Origin: Deinandra increscens subsp. villosa
Taxonomy: Eukaryota; Streptophyta; Magnoliopsida; Asterales; Asteraceae
Reading direction: 5' to 3'
DNA: 64,000 bases
Assembly (NCBI GenBank): GCA_039602395.1
Contig: JBCNJP010000020.1
Location: 23,600,483-23,664,482 of the forward strand
Part shown: one piece after another, positions 1 through 11,742 of the stretch
How the letters are laid out: each line of letters begins with the position of its first letter
Numbering within the stretch: the stretch's first letter is position 1
Notes under the pieces: generated by a model
Seen by the model: only the letters and a program-made list of their open reading frames with translations
The model's database searches: none
Told to the model about the DNA's origin: nothing
Program-made: the position numbers and the translations under genes

Positions 1-991
1 TTTCAATGCTGCTTTTTACACCTCTAACATCTATCAACACACCACGCGTTCCAGATCTCTGCAATTCCACAAGCTTCTTCACCAAATCCTCCTCCAACAT
101 CGCGTCAATGGCGTCCTTTCTCCCGTAGTATCCGATCTCCATAACGCACTCCATCGCCATTGTTCGAATCGAGAAGTCTGAAGAGGTTAACAGGTTTATG
201 ATCTTCGGAATTTTGCCGTTGGATACGATTTCGTCAACGATAGGGCTTTTGATTGATTTGATTAGTGTGCACAGGATCTGAATCGATCGAACAGATGATA
301 ACGAAATCAACGCACAAACGGTTTTCGACATCAGAACTTGACCGACGAACACATCCTTGTTGAATCGGACCAGTTCAGCGATAGCGAAGGCGGAGGTTTC
401 TCGAACGGTTTTCGAGAATTTACACTCACACAAAACCGTTTCTAGCTTGTTGAAAACCTTCGATCTGAGAATCAGATCCTGTAGTTCCCGATCAAATCCG
501 CTAGCGATTCGGTTCTCAAACCGTTCAATCAAATCGATTACAACCTCATGTTTCGTTTCCGCGGCTCTGTGAAGCGTTTGCGTTAGGGTTTTAACAAACT
601 CCCGGTCGATCCACGCTTGGATCTCGGACTCAATCGAGCCGGCGATTCTGGAAATCTCGTGTGAGTTGACTCGGCGAATCAGGAACGATTTGAGCCCACG
701 GTGGCGTCGTCCTGTATTACATGATTTGTGTACGAGAGTTTTGAGAGCGGTTAGGTGAGCAGAGAGGATTGTGAGGTGAGGATCGTTGGAGAGGATGGAT
801 TTTGATTCTGATTCGTGTTCGAGCTCGAGAAGAGCTTTAATGGCGGGTGAGCAGAAAAGGATTCCGTCACCGTCAGTCTTCTCGGAGTTAGGGTTTTTAT
901 GCAGGTCGTGTGAAGCTTGTTTAAGAGCTTCAAGGATCTTCAGAACTTGTTGTGAGTCGTTAGGGTGGAAGATGAAAGCTTCAGCTTCCAT
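1..991 (-). CDS. Armadillo-repeat superfamily protein, 5' part (runs off the left edge)
   Basis: An open frame without any stop runs from an ATG at 991 on the minus strand to the window edge, giving about 330 codons. It starts MEAEAFIFHPNDSQQ and is Leu/Ile-rich and helical throughout. Stretches such as KTVRETSAFAIAELVRFNKD, LISLSSVRSIQILCTLIKS and IPKIINLLTSSDFSIRTMA look like successive armadillo-type helical repeats, as in plant ARM proteins related to the PUB family. No U-box is visible in this N-terminal part. The C-terminus and stop lie outside the window. ARM proteins usually act as protein-binding scaffolds; the partner of this one is unknown. GC content is clearly higher than in flanking DNA and no intron is needed. 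It is divergent to the phosphatase gene, separated by roughly 1.3 kb. That it is coding is near certain; the family call is fairly confident, a specific orthologue is not claimed. Confidence 0.8.
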   Translation of the reverse strand, partial: MEAEAFIFHPNDSQQVLKILEALKQASHDLHKNPNSEKTDGDGILFCSPAIKALLELEHESESKSILSNDPHLTILSAHLTALKTLVHKSCNTGRRHRGLKSFLIRRVNSHEISRIAGSIESEIQAWIDREFVKTLTQTLHRAAETKHEVVIDLIERFENRIASGFDRELQDLILRSKVFNKLETVLCECKFSKTVRETSAFAIAELVRFNKDVFVGQVLMSKTVCALISLSSVRSIQILCTLIKSIKSPIVDEIVSNGKIPKIINLLTSSDFSIRTMAMECVMEIGYYGRKDAIDAMLEEDLVKKLVELQRSGTRGVLIDVRGVKSSIE

Positions 992-2393
992 GGCGGTTTG
1001 TAAAAGAGGGAAGGTAGCGAATGAGTTTGTAGGTGTTGTACGGACTACCGAAATTGACCGGATGGTGACCGGTTATTACCGGTTCATGAACTTTGTCTTT
1101 TTGTTAAGTGATTTTGTCTTTATTTAATGGGACTTTTCATCTTCTTGTATATTTTAAAAGGTTTAATGGGATGTATTATATTATTACCAACTTTTTAAAA
1201 TTGTTTAGTTGGTTTAATGACATAGCCGTCCTTCGGTGTTTTTTTAACAATAAACTTAAATTACTAACGGGTCATTTGTTTCATCCGATTATTTTCATTC
1301 TTTAAGTACAAAATTCAAAGACCACTATCAAAATGTAACTCATCATAGATGGCTCTGATTTCTTCTCATCCTAACTTCTGAATATCAGTCATTCTATCTC
1401 ACATGTTAAAGGAGAGGTTTGTTCACATGTTACAATAAAGATATTATACGTATATATTTGTTTTTGCCTCGTGAAGCAAATGAAATTGTTGTAAACTTTT
1501 ATTTGATCTAGTCTCGTTTCCATTTGCGGAAGAGTGTTTGTCCACTACATAAAAAACTAAAACATTCAAGATTTAAGAGATTCATCATCTCATATCGCTC
1601 TTATCATGCATATAAATCATAATAAGAAATAATAAAATAACTATTCGTATACAGTGATAATAAATTTACAATAGAAAAAATATTAAAATGAATTTGGGTG
1701 ACGTGAAAAGTGTGAGTGACTGTATGGGTAAAAGACAATACGAAAGGGGTTGAAATTCGAACCCTCGATCATGTCCAAGAGCAAAATGCGAGCAAAATGC
1801 ATTTCTTTTTGTGCTATTAATTCAATCTTTTCTTGCTATCAATAAACAAGAAGAAAGTATACCCTAATGGCATATTCTAGTTGACAAGGAGTAGCAAATT
1901 ATTATATTGAATAAAATAGTGACTCACAATCTATTTTATATTTTTATCATAAGCACTTTTAAGTAAATACGATTTTTTAAACACTTAACTTGTTCCATTC
2001 TCTCACAACCAAAACATATATGTTATCTTTTTTAACAACAAACTTTTTTCCCGCGATCAAACTTGAATCCTCAAAAATACAGCTTCTTGCTTAGACTAAT
2101 GTAACTTCTCTTTTTTAAACCAAATGTAGTATAGCTTCTTAGTGTTTTTTTTTAATATTATTGGCCGTTAAGAAAAAAAAAATATATATAAAAAAGACTC
2201 TTTGCCTTTGTGGTTCAAAACTAGCTTACGCAACACCCACTGGAATGCTAATTTAAACCACAATCGTGGTCCTTGCTAACTTACGCAAGTTACATCCGGC
2301 TGAACCATAGCGGACGCTTCTACCTACCAAATCCATTTCCTATCTCCATCCTCCAATGAGTTGAGGTCCGATTGATCTCTCCATTGAATCCGA
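992..2393. other. Divergent intergenic region between the ARM gene and the phosphatase gene
   Basis: About 1.4 kb of AT-rich DNA lies between the two head-to-head genes and should hold both promoters. A palindromic GCATATTC at 1870-1877 fits the GNATATNC consensus (P1BS) bound by PHR1-type phosphate-starvation regulators. A B-box-like GTTCGAA motif at about 1753 resembles tRNA-derived repeats, but no complete SINE is evident. No convincing protein-coding gene is seen; the short frames here are low complexity. Confidence 0.5.
1870..1877. promoter_or_regulatory. P1BS-like phosphate-starvation motif (GNATATNC)
   Basis: The octamer GCATATTC matches the GNATATNC consensus bound by PHR1-like MYB factors. 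It lies about 0.5 kb upstream of the inferred end of the first (non-coding) exon of the purple acid phosphatase gene, a family often induced by phosphate starvation. One such match is expected about every 4 kb by chance, so this is suggestive only. Confidence 0.3.
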
Positions 2394-3520
2394 GGTCAGT
2401 TCATACTTCATACTCATAATCTTCTTAAATTTACACCATATGCAGTTGAATTCACGTTTTTTTATTTGGAGTTGATATGAATCTACAGTTCTACACTATC
2501 TGGTGGTGAACTTCGAATTTTCGTACTTAACAATGTTAATTCGTAAGCGTTTCTCTCCGAGAATTAGATTAAATGATTGTTTCATATCCCATAGATATGC
2601 AATCAATGCGAATTGATGCTGATCGAGGATTTTTGACTGGATAACCTTATCGTTTGTGCATCATAGATCATACAATCATTATGCACGTGAATTCTGACTG
2701 TGATTAATAATCTATGTATTAGGATAAACTCATAATTTTGTAGAACTGATGTGTATTTGATGCGAAGTGAGAACTGAGAAGCTTACTAGATATACTAATC
2801 TAATGTCGCAAATCCAAAATTCGTGCACCAGTATTGCGATCGTCATAATTTGTTTGGGATAAAGCTATTGTTCAAGTACAAATTTTACATAAGTTGAGGA
2901 AATTAAGCTGAAATTGATTTCAGGAAACAAAGTGCTTATTTGATTGACTGTACTTAACTTAAAGTTAAGGTTACTCTATGTAGGTTCTGTAAAGTAGGCA
3001 ATGTAGTTTTAGGGCATGTTTGGGATTGCTTAAAGCATAACAGTTCTTACTAATAGAATAGATGTTACTCTTGGTTAGAATATGATTAAAGACAAATCAG
3101 ACATATGTGGCACTGTTTGGGACTTTGGGCTATATATTAGGGGTAGTCAAACTCTCCAAACTGATGTTCATTCAGATGAAAAGCGGCCATGGTATATAAT
3201 TCTTGTTGATATTGGTGCAAAAGAGCCAAAAGTAAGTTGGACATTTTGCTGGGTTGCTTACAAAATTTCTCACTTCGTCTTTATAGGGACTTCTAGTGTA
3301 GTAAACCATGAAGAACTTTGTTCGAATATTGTGCCTTTTGATATATATTTGGTACAAGCTTTCGGCTCTTTGTGGTAGACTACAGATGATCAAGATTCAA
3401 GAACATTTACTGAATAATTAAGTTCTTACAACTAAACTTTCAAAGTTGGACATGCATGTGTTCTGTTATGTAACTTTTGCTGTAACTTGTGCCAAAATCA
3501 ATCTATTCTTTATTTGCAGT
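2394..3520 (+). other. Inferred 5'UTR intron of the purple acid phosphatase gene
   Basis: A donor (CCGAG/GTCAGT) after 2394 and an acceptor (TTTGCAG/TTTATAC) before 3521 bracket about 1.1 kb that has no conserved coding content. The exon from 3521 holds 33 nt of leader and then the ATG at 3554. The 98-codon frame at 3082-3378 falls inside this intron and resembles nothing I know. The limits are inferred from splice signals only. Confidence 0.45.
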
Positions 3521-3553
3521 TTATACTGTTTGGGGATTGTAGCTGATTTAGCA

Positions 3554-6173
3554 ATGATCTTTTCGAAAGATAAGAAAATGGGATTCATGATGCCTCGGAT
3601 TTTGGTTATCAGCTATGTTTTATTCAGCTTTGTGAATAATGTCTATGCCGGCGTCACAAGCAGTTTCATCCGTTCAGAGTGGCCATCAGTTGACATACCT
3701 CTTGATAATGAAGTTTTTGCGGTTCCCAGTGGTTATAACGCACCTGAGCAAGTAAGCTTCTGAAGTTAAAATTATATACGTTATGTTTTTTCACATTATC
3801 AATAGAACTACATGTCAAAAAAATTATATGCGATGATGTCAATATTTGTTTTGTATTCAGTAATGCATTGACAATTCTATTGTTTTTTAATTCCCTCTAC
3901 TCTTGTCATTCTTTAGTTTAGTTTCTAGTTCATCTTCTCTCTCTGTAGGTACACATTACTCAAGGGGATTATGATGGAAAAGCTGTAATTATAACATGGG
4001 TGACACCAACTGAACCAGGGTCAAACCAAGTAAGATATGGAAAATCAGAGAAAAAGTATGATTTTACTGCAGAAGGGACGGTGAAAAAGTATACGTTTTA
4101 CAACTATACATCTGGCTATATTCACCAGTGCCTTGTCAATGACCTTGAGGTATATCTTGGTTAACTCAATAACATCTTTTTGTGGTATAGTTTCAAATTC
4201 CCTTAAAAGATCTGTTTCATAAGTAACAAGTGTGTCTTGTTGTTAGTATGACACCAAGTACTTCTATGAGATTGGAGAAGGCGATTCTGCCAGATCATTT
4301 TGGTTTCAAACACCTCCTAATATCGATCCAAATGCTTCTTACAAATTTGGAATTATAGGCGAGTTGCTTCATTTTTATATCTATATTGATGAAAACATTA
4401 TTAGACATTATTTTTTTGTGGAATAATTGTTGATTATGTGTTTTAGGTGACTTGGGTCAAACATATAATTCTCTGTCAACTCTCAATCATTACATTGAGA
4501 GTGGAGCACAAACTGCGTTGCATGTTGGAGATCTATCTTATGCTGATAGGTATACATATCATGATATGGGTGTACGCTGGGATTCATATGGTCGTTTTGC
4601 TGAAAAAGTTCAAGCGTATCAACCATGGATATGGACAGTGGGAAATCATGAGATAGAGTACATGCCATATATGGTAAGTGTTCAAACCGATATGAGTACC
4701 ATAACAACAATTTTTTTCTTATCAAAGATACAGTTTCATCATTTAGTTCATTAGATGACATTTTATTAGCTATTGTTTTCTTAACACATTTTGATTTCAT
4801 TTTATTAGATGATATCATCTCATACGTTCCTTTGACTGATGATACTTGATTTTTTCATCTCTATGTCTAGAATGAAGTTACACCTTTCAAACAGTATCTG
4901 TATAGATATCCAACTCCCTATGCAGCCAGTGAAAGCAGCAGTCCTCTTTGGTATGCTGTTAGACGTGCATCCGCTCATATAATTGTGCTATCCAGTTATT
5001 CTCCGTTTGGTAATTTTCATTCGTACCTTGTTTTTATATCAGGCCAATTGCATTATCTAACTTTTGGCCGATTTCTATTTTGTGTAATAGACTTTGTTTG
5101 CGATCTTGAAAAAGCTCAAACTTTTAAAAAGTTTTCATTCCGGGTAATTTTCCAAGTTAACTGGTTTCCAAATTCCATGTCAGAAAACGTCAACATGGTC
5201 AAAGTTACCTGCCATGCCAACTGCCACATCATCATTTCCAATTACCCTTTTAAAGTTTGAGCCATTTGTAGGTGCAAACCAAGTGTAATAGCCAAATTAG
5301 AAAACTGCTCAAAGTTGGTTACCTTTTTCTTTCTGCATTTGGAAATGACCGGTATAAATTAGAGTGTGTGTGTGTGTCTATATTATTCCTTGTGTCTGAT
5401 AGCTTGCATGTTTACTTGACTTCTGACAGTAAAATATACACCTCAGTACATTTGGCTGGCAGCAGAATTTAAAAAGGTTGACAGGAAGAAAACACCTTGG
5501 CTTATTGTTGTTATGCACACTCCTATATACAATAGTAATAGTGCTCACTACATGGAGGGTGAAAGCATGCGAGCCGCGTTTGAGAGTTGGTTTGTTCAGT
5601 ACAAAGTCGATGTGATCTTTGCTGGACATGTTCATGCTTATGAAAGATCGGTTTGTCACCTTCTTTTATATCTTCTCTTTCTGATATTTGAACTTAAAAG
5701 AAAACAATTCCACTAAAAGAACTGGGCTACATGTGTGTGGAATGGTTTATCGACAAACTATAAACTACTTTTAGAGGTGGCAAGAAGGGCAAGTTGGGTA
5801 ACTGTTCAAATTGGGTTCGGACCAAAACAGTGTCATTTTTTGTATAGTCAAGTTGGGTTGACCTGCTAACATTTTTTGTTCAATTCTTCTCATAAATAAT
5901 GGATGTGTTATAGTAATAAAAAAAATTTCTAATCATATATAACACAATATATGATGGCCGTAACATGCATCCGGAAAGAATTCTCGAAGAAATTAAGTCA
6001 GAAACTTTTATTTGGTTGACAAATCGTGGAAAAAATGTGGATTTAGTTTGGAATAGATGGCTTCATGATGCCATTTACTGGTTGTAATTTTAAATTTCTA
6101 TCTTCTGTACTTTGTATTTTGTTTTCACTAGCTTCTTGCTAGTTTGATTTAATACATATTAGCTGCTGTTCAA

Positions 6174-6214
<41 letters not shown>

Positions 6215-7282
6215 CACAATAATCATCTGTAAGAAAAAACGTTGGGTTGGCCTTTTCACATGTTCTCCTCTGCTCAGATAAATAACACATTAAGAAACAT
6301 TTTAGAATCGTAAATAAAATTAATGGGCGGTTGAGTCGTACACGTCAAAATGTAGGTTTTAAACAACATTGTTGCTGCATCATAAGATATTTCTACTGCT
6401 TGTAGACTTATAATCCTAATAAAATATGCAATTTCAGTACCGGATCTCAAACATACAGTACAATATAACGGGTGGAATAAGTTATCCCGTGCCAGACAAA
6501 TCAGCTCCGGTTTACATAACCGTTGGAGACGGAGGAAACCAAGAAGGTCTTGCATCAAGGTGACTTTTTTCTATATTATAGTTCCATTTCTGGAACAGAC
6601 TGTAACCAATTTATTTTCTATTAAACTTGGTGTTTTTATGTCTTTTTAAAATGGATTCGGTAGGTTTAACGATCCCCAGCCTGACTATTCTGCATTCCGG
6701 GAGGCAAGCTATGGGCATTCTACACTCGAGATAATGAATAAAACACACGCATTCTATCACTGGAATCGGAATGATGATGGAAAGAAAGTTGCAGCTGATT
6801 CCTTTGTGTTGCACAACCAGTACTGGTGAGTACTTCACTACTTCCACTCCTATCAATGTTGCACTTGCGAAGGGTAAAAATGGGTCGGTCGCAACAGAAA
6901 ATGTTTTAGGTGGGTCGGTTTGACCCACAAACACTTTTTAATGATTCTTTATGTTTATAATTAATTAATGTGTTGAGTATGTTTACATAACTATATGATA
7001 ACATTAACAATCTAGATAATTATAAGGTTTTACGCATACGAAATTTTGAATACAAGTAAGATGTTTTTCAACCTGTGTAACCTGCTCAAACCGTTTTTAT
7101 TTAGGTTAAATCTGTTAGCTCCGTTTATTTGACCCGTTATCGATAAAACATAACCCAAATTGACCCATTTGACATAAAAATCCGACGTTTTATTTTGTAG
7201 GAACAAGAATCTTCGAAGAAGGAAACTGAAAAAGAAATATCTGCACTCAGCCGTGCCGACCCTAGAACTTAACGAATTATGA
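3554..7282 (+). CDS. Purple acid phosphatase (plant high-molecular-weight PAP, PAP10/PAP12 type), nine coding exons
   Basis: Spliced reading gives nine exons: 3554-3751, 3949-4149, 4247-4358, 4447-4673, 4871-5009, 5430-5650, 6438-6559, 6664-6825 and 7201-7282. They sum to 1464 nt, or 487 aa, normal for secreted plant PAPs. The N-terminus (residues 1-32) is a hydrophobic signal peptide, followed by a fibronectin-like domain (QVHITQGDYDGKAVIITW) and a metallophosphatase domain. All five metal-binding motifs are present: GDLG (171-174), GDLSY (198-202), GNHE (236-239), VVMH (319-322) and GHVH (358-361), so an active Fe-Zn/Mn phosphomonoesterase is expected, probably secreted or apoplastic. The end RRRKLKK is typical of the PAP10/12 group. 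The third coding intron (4359-4446) has a GC donor, forced by the frame across ATAG/GTGAC (Ile-Gly-Asp). A second in-frame Met at 3578 is an alternative start. No frameshift was found. Confidence 0.95.
5950..6206 (+). mobile_element. 5'-truncated LINE (L1-type) 3' end inside a phosphatase intron
   Basis: Inside the intron 5651-6437 a frame reads ERILEEIKSETFIWLTNRG, then LVWNRWLHDAIYWL and a stop at about 6087. This is the typical C-terminus of plant L1 ORF2 (the zf-RVT region). A short 3'UTR with the inverted repeat CTAGCTTCTTGCTAG follows, and then an (AT)n tail. The 15-mer ATATATAACACAATA is found on both sides (5935-5949 and about 6207-6221), as expected of a LINE target-site duplication. 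The same CTAGCTTCTTGCTAG motif recurs in the LINE fragment near 20.57 kb. Confidence 0.75.
6174..6213. repeat. (AT)n microsatellite, tail of the intronic LINE
   Basis: About 19 AT dinucleotides in a row form the 3' tail of the LINE insertion and merge with the right copy of its target duplication. Confidence 0.9.
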
Positions 7283-7769
7283 AGATGAAGGTATGCATCT
7301 TGCGTAGTTATTGAACAAAGACTATCTCCCGCTCGATCCTTATGATAGTTCCTATTCTTGACATCCACGAAATGAAGGCATCGAGCACATACCGCTATAT
7401 TCGAAGCTTTCAGTTCAGTTATTAGCTTTCTATGCCAATATAAGAAGTTTGAAGGTAATTTAAATGTCTTTGGACATATAGAATGTATGTGATGGTACTC
7501 ATGGTTGCTTTCCATTTGAATCAAAATGGCTTCTACATGTTTGTTTTCTTATATTTCATTAGATTGCAAATCGTTTAGGTCGATAAGTCGCGAGTCCGGT
7601 TGGATAACAGATCAAAACGAGCTAAAAGAGATCAACTATAATTTTAATTTATAAATATAAAATGTATTAACTATGATTTCGTAAGGGATTCTTAACATAT
7701 TACATGGTACAACCCATCAAAACAAACACATCTACACTCATAATCAAGAAACTGAAAGCTTTTTACAGA
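7283..7769. other. Convergent intergenic spacer between phosphatase and kinase genes
   Basis: This spacer holds the 3'UTRs of both genes. No conserved coding frame was seen; the 164-codon minus frame covering 7030-7524 overlaps the last phosphatase exon antisense and is a shadow. Confidence 0.6.
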
Positions 7770-10700
7770 TCACTCTTTTCCTGCACGTTTGAGATACTTG
7801 GCTCGAATCGCCCATAATCGCTCTGCGACAGACTTCATGTCGGGTCGATCAACTCGTGTGGGGGCCGCACATTGAAAAGCCAAATCCAGCATCTTGTTGC
7901 AGGTCTTCACGTCCATGGTTTCCTTCATTTGTGGGTCCACTAAATCCTCCGTTTCACCATTGTTGTGTTTCCAAAAGGCCTGCGAAAACAGACAATGTAC
8001 CACTTTTAATGCACTTGGTACAATATGTCACTGCTAGGCCCAATAGGAGATCGAGGTACAACTCTTACAGCATCTTATGAGCTCGAGCTGTAAAAATATT
8101 TTATATATAATGAACGAACTGAGTTCGAGCTTTAAAAATTACTAATGTGTCGAGCTCTAGGAGCTCGATGTCTAGAACTCGAGTTCTATAACTTAAACGA
8201 GCTAAGATTGAGCTTAGTCAAGCTAGAGCTTGGCTCGCTTACACCCCGTGAGTAAAGAATGTGCCGCTGATAATGCCACGTGTACAATATTGTCGTACAA
8301 CGGGATAGAAGCTTACCCATCTAATAGTGACCTTTTCATCCGGTGACCGCCTTGAGTCAACTGGTCGACGACCGGTAAGAATTTCCACGAGTAGAACCCC
8401 GAAAGAATACACATCACTTTTCGGGGTGAGTTGATAGGTTCTCATATACTCCGGGTCAAGGTACCCAACCGTCCCTTTGACTTTGGTCAACACATGGGTT
8501 TTACCGGACTCGGTATCCCCGAGCCGTGCGAATCCAAAATCAGCCACTTTGGCCCGCAATCTTTCGGTTAGAAGAATGTTGGATGATTTTACATCTCTGT
8601 GAATTATTTGTTTTTCTGTCAAAAAAGTTAAATAGAATAAGCGAATAGCTAATCGCGCTATCCAATATAAAATCCAGCCAAAACCCGATTTGACCAATCA
8701 AATGAGCCCATTTGGGGCTCACTTGGTTGGCCCGTCTAACCTATTATATATATATACAATAGGAATTAGTTATGAATAGTAAACTTTTACTTTCTTTCAT
8801 TTCAACCACAAACATTTTCTTAATTTTACAGTTTTAGTCCATGTTTTTTTTTCTTTTTTATACTTTCGCCACTATTGTTTTTTAATTTAATACTTTAACC
8901 ACATGACTTTTAAAGGTTTAACATTTTATACCCTGAATAGTAAACTTTTACTTTCTTTCATTTCAACCACAAACATTTTCTTAATTACATTTTCTTAATT
9001 TTACAGTTTTAGTCCATTTTTTTTTCTTTTTTATACTTTCGCCACTATTGTTTTTTAATTTAATACTTTAACCACATGACTTTTAAAGGTTTAACATTTT
9101 ATACCCGTTAATACTTTCGTTTTTAATATGTTTTTTATAGTTTTATAGTTTTATACTTTGACCTACGTTTTAAACGCCTTAACTTTTATACTTTCAGTTT
9201 TAGTATACTTTTGAATTTTCGACTTTGACCACAACTTTTTTTATACCCCTTAATACTTTCGTTTTTAATATGTTTTTTTATAGTTTTATAGTTTTATACT
9301 TTGACCTACGTTTTAAACGCCTTAACTTTTATACTTTCAGTTTTAGTATACTTTTTGAATTTTCGACTTTGACCACAACTTTTTTATAGTTTTATACTTT
9401 GACCACGAAACTTATAGAGTTTTACGTTTTATGTCCCTTAGCTTTGCTACTTTCGTTTTTAGTATATTTCTTATAGTTTTATACTTTGACTATGAAACTT
9501 TTAGAATTTTACGTTATATACCCCTTAACTTCTCAACTTTTTTTTTTAATATACTTTTAGAGATTTTGACTTTGACCACTATTTTTTGTTGTTTAATACT
9601 TTGACCACATTAAAATGTCTATTACTTAAACTGACGGGTAAATGGGCGTCCCACCGTGAAACGTTTTATACTCTTAACTTTTCTACTTTATTTTATTTAG
9701 CCACGACACTTTTAACTTTTCTACTTTCGCTTTAGTATACTTCTATAGTTTTATACTTTCACCACGAGACTTTTCAACTTTTACGTTTTATACCATTTAA
9801 CTTTTTTACTTTCGTTTAGTATACAAATTCAACCCCGCAACAACGCGCGGGGAGGTAAACATCTCGTTAGGAATTAGATACTATAACGGAAATGGGGTTC
9901 ACCTGCGTATGAATGAAGGTATGTTAAGCCATGAGCAACATCGATGGAAATTTCGAGCCGTTGACCGAAATCTAAGCAACTTCCATAAACACCTAAAAAA
10001 TAACAGAATTATTATTAGTACTACGGCTACTATTATTATTCTTGTTATAGTTATTAGAGAACTAGAGTACCATATGATGTTGCATGATTGATGATCTTAC
10101 CATCTAAATGTTCTCTAAGTGTACCACTAGGCACATACTCTGTAATAATAAGATGTTCGTTTCCTTTATCGACATAACCAAGCAATTTTACTAGATTGCG
10201 ATGATCAATCTTCGCGAGTAACTCGATCTCACTTCTAAATTCACTCCTTAGAGTGTCAGAGTGTTCCTGCATGGAAGATGAAACTTCAAAAGTCTACAAC
10301 TTTATGGCACATCTAGATATTTGTAGTCAAAAAGGTCATCTTTAGGATTCATAATCTATATAAAAAGAATACATTTTGAGGTAAATATATATATATAGAG
10401 ATAGATTATATAGAAGAGCTATCTAGGATAACAAACAAACTTATCAAGATGTCACACCTATGGATGCTTGATGAAAGTTAAAGGATGGCAGCAAGATTAA
10501 TGGAGAAGGGATCAACTACAAAAACATATAAATCCGCGAGTATTTATTGTACCTTGCTTGCTCGTTTTATGGCGACCATTTGACCATCTTGTAATTGAGC
10601 TTTATAGACGGTCCCAAATCCTCCTTCGCCTAGTTTCAATGATGGTGAAAAGTTTTGAGTAGCTCTTGCAATTTGTCTCATAGTCAAATGAACCGAACCA

Positions 10701-11742
10701 ATCCTATCAAGCTTTGGTGACATGGAGAATCTACCCGGACTAGGTGGGACCCGTAGTGGGCTCGGTGGGACCCGTAGTGGACTTGCAGGAATCTTTCCGG
10801 ATGCGGAATTCATTTCTAAAGACGGTGCTGAATCCGCTACAAAATCAAATGCATACTTCACTTGTCTAGTTACTACAAGGTTCAACTTTGCACATAGTTT
10901 ATGAGAGGTGTTTTGACTATTTCTCACATATAAGGAGTGAAGGGGATTACATTGTGAAATAGGACCCAGGGCAAGGGCAAATAGGTAATTTAAACATGTA
11001 AAATTCCCAAAATCGAAAAAGAGGAGGCCATTAACCTAACACAAAATTAGCGGGTTCAGATTTGGCCTAAACAAGTCCAGGTCAGTTTCAGTTGAACCCG
11101 TGAACACATTTAACTAACGGGTCAGCCTTAATTTCATGGGTTGACACATTTAGTTTTATAAATACTTTAAGGGGCATTTTATGTTAAAACTTAAACTGGT
11201 TGGGTATTATATGTTAAAACTAAAAAGGGGATTGCAGCGCAGCTTGTTGCATCTTGTTGCATGTTTACCTGCTACTTTATTGTAGTTTGATCCTTCATGT
11301 GATAATCTAAAGTAATATATTATACAATGTTTTTGAAACTAAAATTGGTTCGCTAAATTATGTCAAAACTTAAAAGTTAAAAGAGAAATGTTGTGGGTTT
11401 ATTAGTTTAAATACTATGTAAATTTGTGATTTTATAGCAGCAATATAAAATATTAAACATAAAATAAAAAATTAAAAATAAAAATCCTAAAAAATTCCGG
11501 GTCAAACAAGTCATGTATGTGTCAACCTGTGAATAAGTGAGTCATGTTTGGCCCGTTTAACACCCCTTGGCGGCAGACAGAATACATTGTAATGTGAATT
11601 AGGTTTAATGTGTTTAGAGCTCATTTTACTCACTTGAATTTGACTCCTTAACAAGAACAGCATCATCTGTATCTTTCTTTCTAGATCGAAAACAATGGCA
11701 AAGAAAACTGCAACATATAGCCAAGAGTCGCGGTGCAGCCAT
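7770..11742 (-). CDS. Calmodulin-binding receptor-like cytoplasmic kinase (CRCK type), six coding exons
   Basis: Spliced minus-strand exons are 11742-11634, 10836-10553, 10266-10101, 9992-9903, 8615-8317 and 7979-7770, giving 1158 nt or 385 aa. There is no transmembrane segment. The N-terminus (MAAPRLLAICCSFLCHCF) is Cys-rich and could be lipidated. A Ser/Pro linker with a repeated LRVPPSP motif follows. The kinase shows the glycine loop GEGGFGTV (106-113), VAIK (K127), HRD (222-224), DFG (242-244), an activation segment with KGTVGYLDPEY, and DVYSFGVLLVEILTGRRPVD. The catalytic set is complete, so an active Ser/Thr kinase is expected. Order and wording fit the CRCK1/2/3 subfamily, linked to calcium/calmodulin signalling under stress; the family assignment is by recognition. 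It is shorter than the CRCKs I know because the N-terminal region is short. It converges with the phosphatase gene, stop to stop about 490 bp apart. Confidence 0.92.
8770..9867. repeat. Repeat-rich insertion in the kinase intron, flanked by a 10-bp direct repeat
   Basis: The intron 8616-9902 is far longer than most others in this gene. About 1.1 kb of it is flanked by TAGGAATTAG at 8760-8769 and 9868-9877. Inside, a block of about 161 bp is duplicated (copies start at 8774 and 8935), and a second block of about 140 bp, starting with TTAATACTTTCG, is duplicated at about 9107 and 9249. Further diverged units follow, built on words like TTTATACTTTGACCAC and TTTTACGTTTTATACC. A GC-rich hairpin (CCCCGC/GCGGGG, 9833-9852) sits near the right end. 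The direct repeat suggests an insertion; the superfamily is uncertain. Confidence 0.6.

Noticed and set aside
3082..3378. 98-codon ORF upstream of the phosphatase
   Set aside because: It lies in the inferred leader intron, has an antisense partner of similar length and no recognised motif.
9961..9974. Alternative acceptor TTGCTTAG for kinase exon 4
   Set aside because: It would keep frame but drop residues VYGSCL; the upstream acceptor TTTTTTAG at 9993 gives the normal GVxGxxLDFxQRLEI spacing of this kinase family.
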